A program made the translations under genes and the position numbers. DNA of 45,608 bases, from positions 113,218 to 158,825 of the forward strand of contig NW_003132364.1 in assembly GCF_000003605.2 (NCBI RefSeq). The letters are read 5' to 3'. Of this stretch, positions 45,416 to 45,608 are shown piece by piece (the stretch's first letter is position 1; each line of letters begins with the position of its first letter). This DNA comes from Saccoglossus kowalevskii (taxonomy: Eukaryota > Hemichordata > Enteropneusta > Harrimaniidae). The notes beneath the pieces are model-generated. The model saw only the letters and a program-made list of their open reading frames with translations. It searched no databases and had not been told where the DNA came from.

Positions 45416-45608
45416 CACTTTTGCTATAATCACTGCAATTAATGATGTTCAATCGAATGAAATACAGATCAATGTGACATTTGACATTACCATAACTACA
45501 TATCCCCCTTATGTGTTAGCAATTCAATAAACAGCGCGAGAATGTGTAATTTCAAGCATTGATTGTATCCCCTTGCTAAACGATAAGTATGGGGATACAT
45601 GGATCGCT
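45416..45608. other. Non-coding end of window
   Basis: Nothing supported in the final 193 bases. Confidence 0.5.

Noticed and set aside
1-45608. CRISPR arrays
   Set aside because: All repeated units are directly adjacent tandem copies without unique spacers, and the DNA is eukaryotic in character.
1-45608. Known microRNAs, snRNAs, 5S rRNA, histone stem-loops, telomeric repeats
   Set aside because: I looked for familiar conserved cores (for example let-7, U6, TTAGGG runs) and found none.

Overview
The window looks like non-coding nuclear DNA of a multicellular animal, probably an invertebrate. It is AT-rich (about 35-38% GC by eye), CpG is not visibly depleted, and tandem repeats are plentiful. 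Nothing suggests bacterial gene packing: there are no adjacent long reading frames, ribosome-binding sites or operons. The longest open frames are either translations of stop-free tandem repeats or 60-120 codon runs, which are expected by chance at this base composition. I could not name the phylum or recognise any complete protein-coding gene.

Layout. 1-312: 26-bp minisatellite cut by the window edge. 1435-2646: 34-bp minisatellite of 36 copies. 3830-3885: short 16-bp array. 6154-6303: 36-bp array. 6797-6813: paired E-boxes. 11187-11426: promoter-like segment with paired CCAAT boxes and a strong splice donor. 16180-16277: CRE, E-box and CArG-box cluster. 19315-19445: TAGTG microsatellite just upstream of the best gene signal, a CpG-rich promoter with a candidate first coding exon (19541-19605) on the plus strand. 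20414-21047: probable solo LTR on the minus strand. 22146-24696: a region with diverged repeat copies, RFX-type X-boxes and CREs. 24390-24442 and 24898-25440: A-rich tails and a possible retroelement 3' end. 28710-28890: 37-bp array followed by two excellent splice donors. About 33728 and 41471: tRNA-like (SINE-head) sequences. 40187-40590: a very uniform 37-bp array whose unit is a near-perfect palindrome. 43657-44200: 21-bp array with higher-order structure. 45351-45415: foldback with perfect 14-bp arms.

How it fits together. There is at most the 5' end of one plus-strand gene (from 19541) plus possible non-coding first exons. The rest is intergenic or intronic. The most interesting signals are non-genic: (1) two minisatellites whose units carry strong internal dyads, and (2) an apparent excess of full palindromic CRE (TGACGTCA, 8 copies), CACGTG E-boxes (20 copies, three inside the 10-mer GTCACGTGAC) and RFX X-boxes (5 near-perfect copies). 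This suggests either a cis-regulatory landscape or a genome-wide word bias. Both can be tested computationally. All counts and expectations were made by hand.
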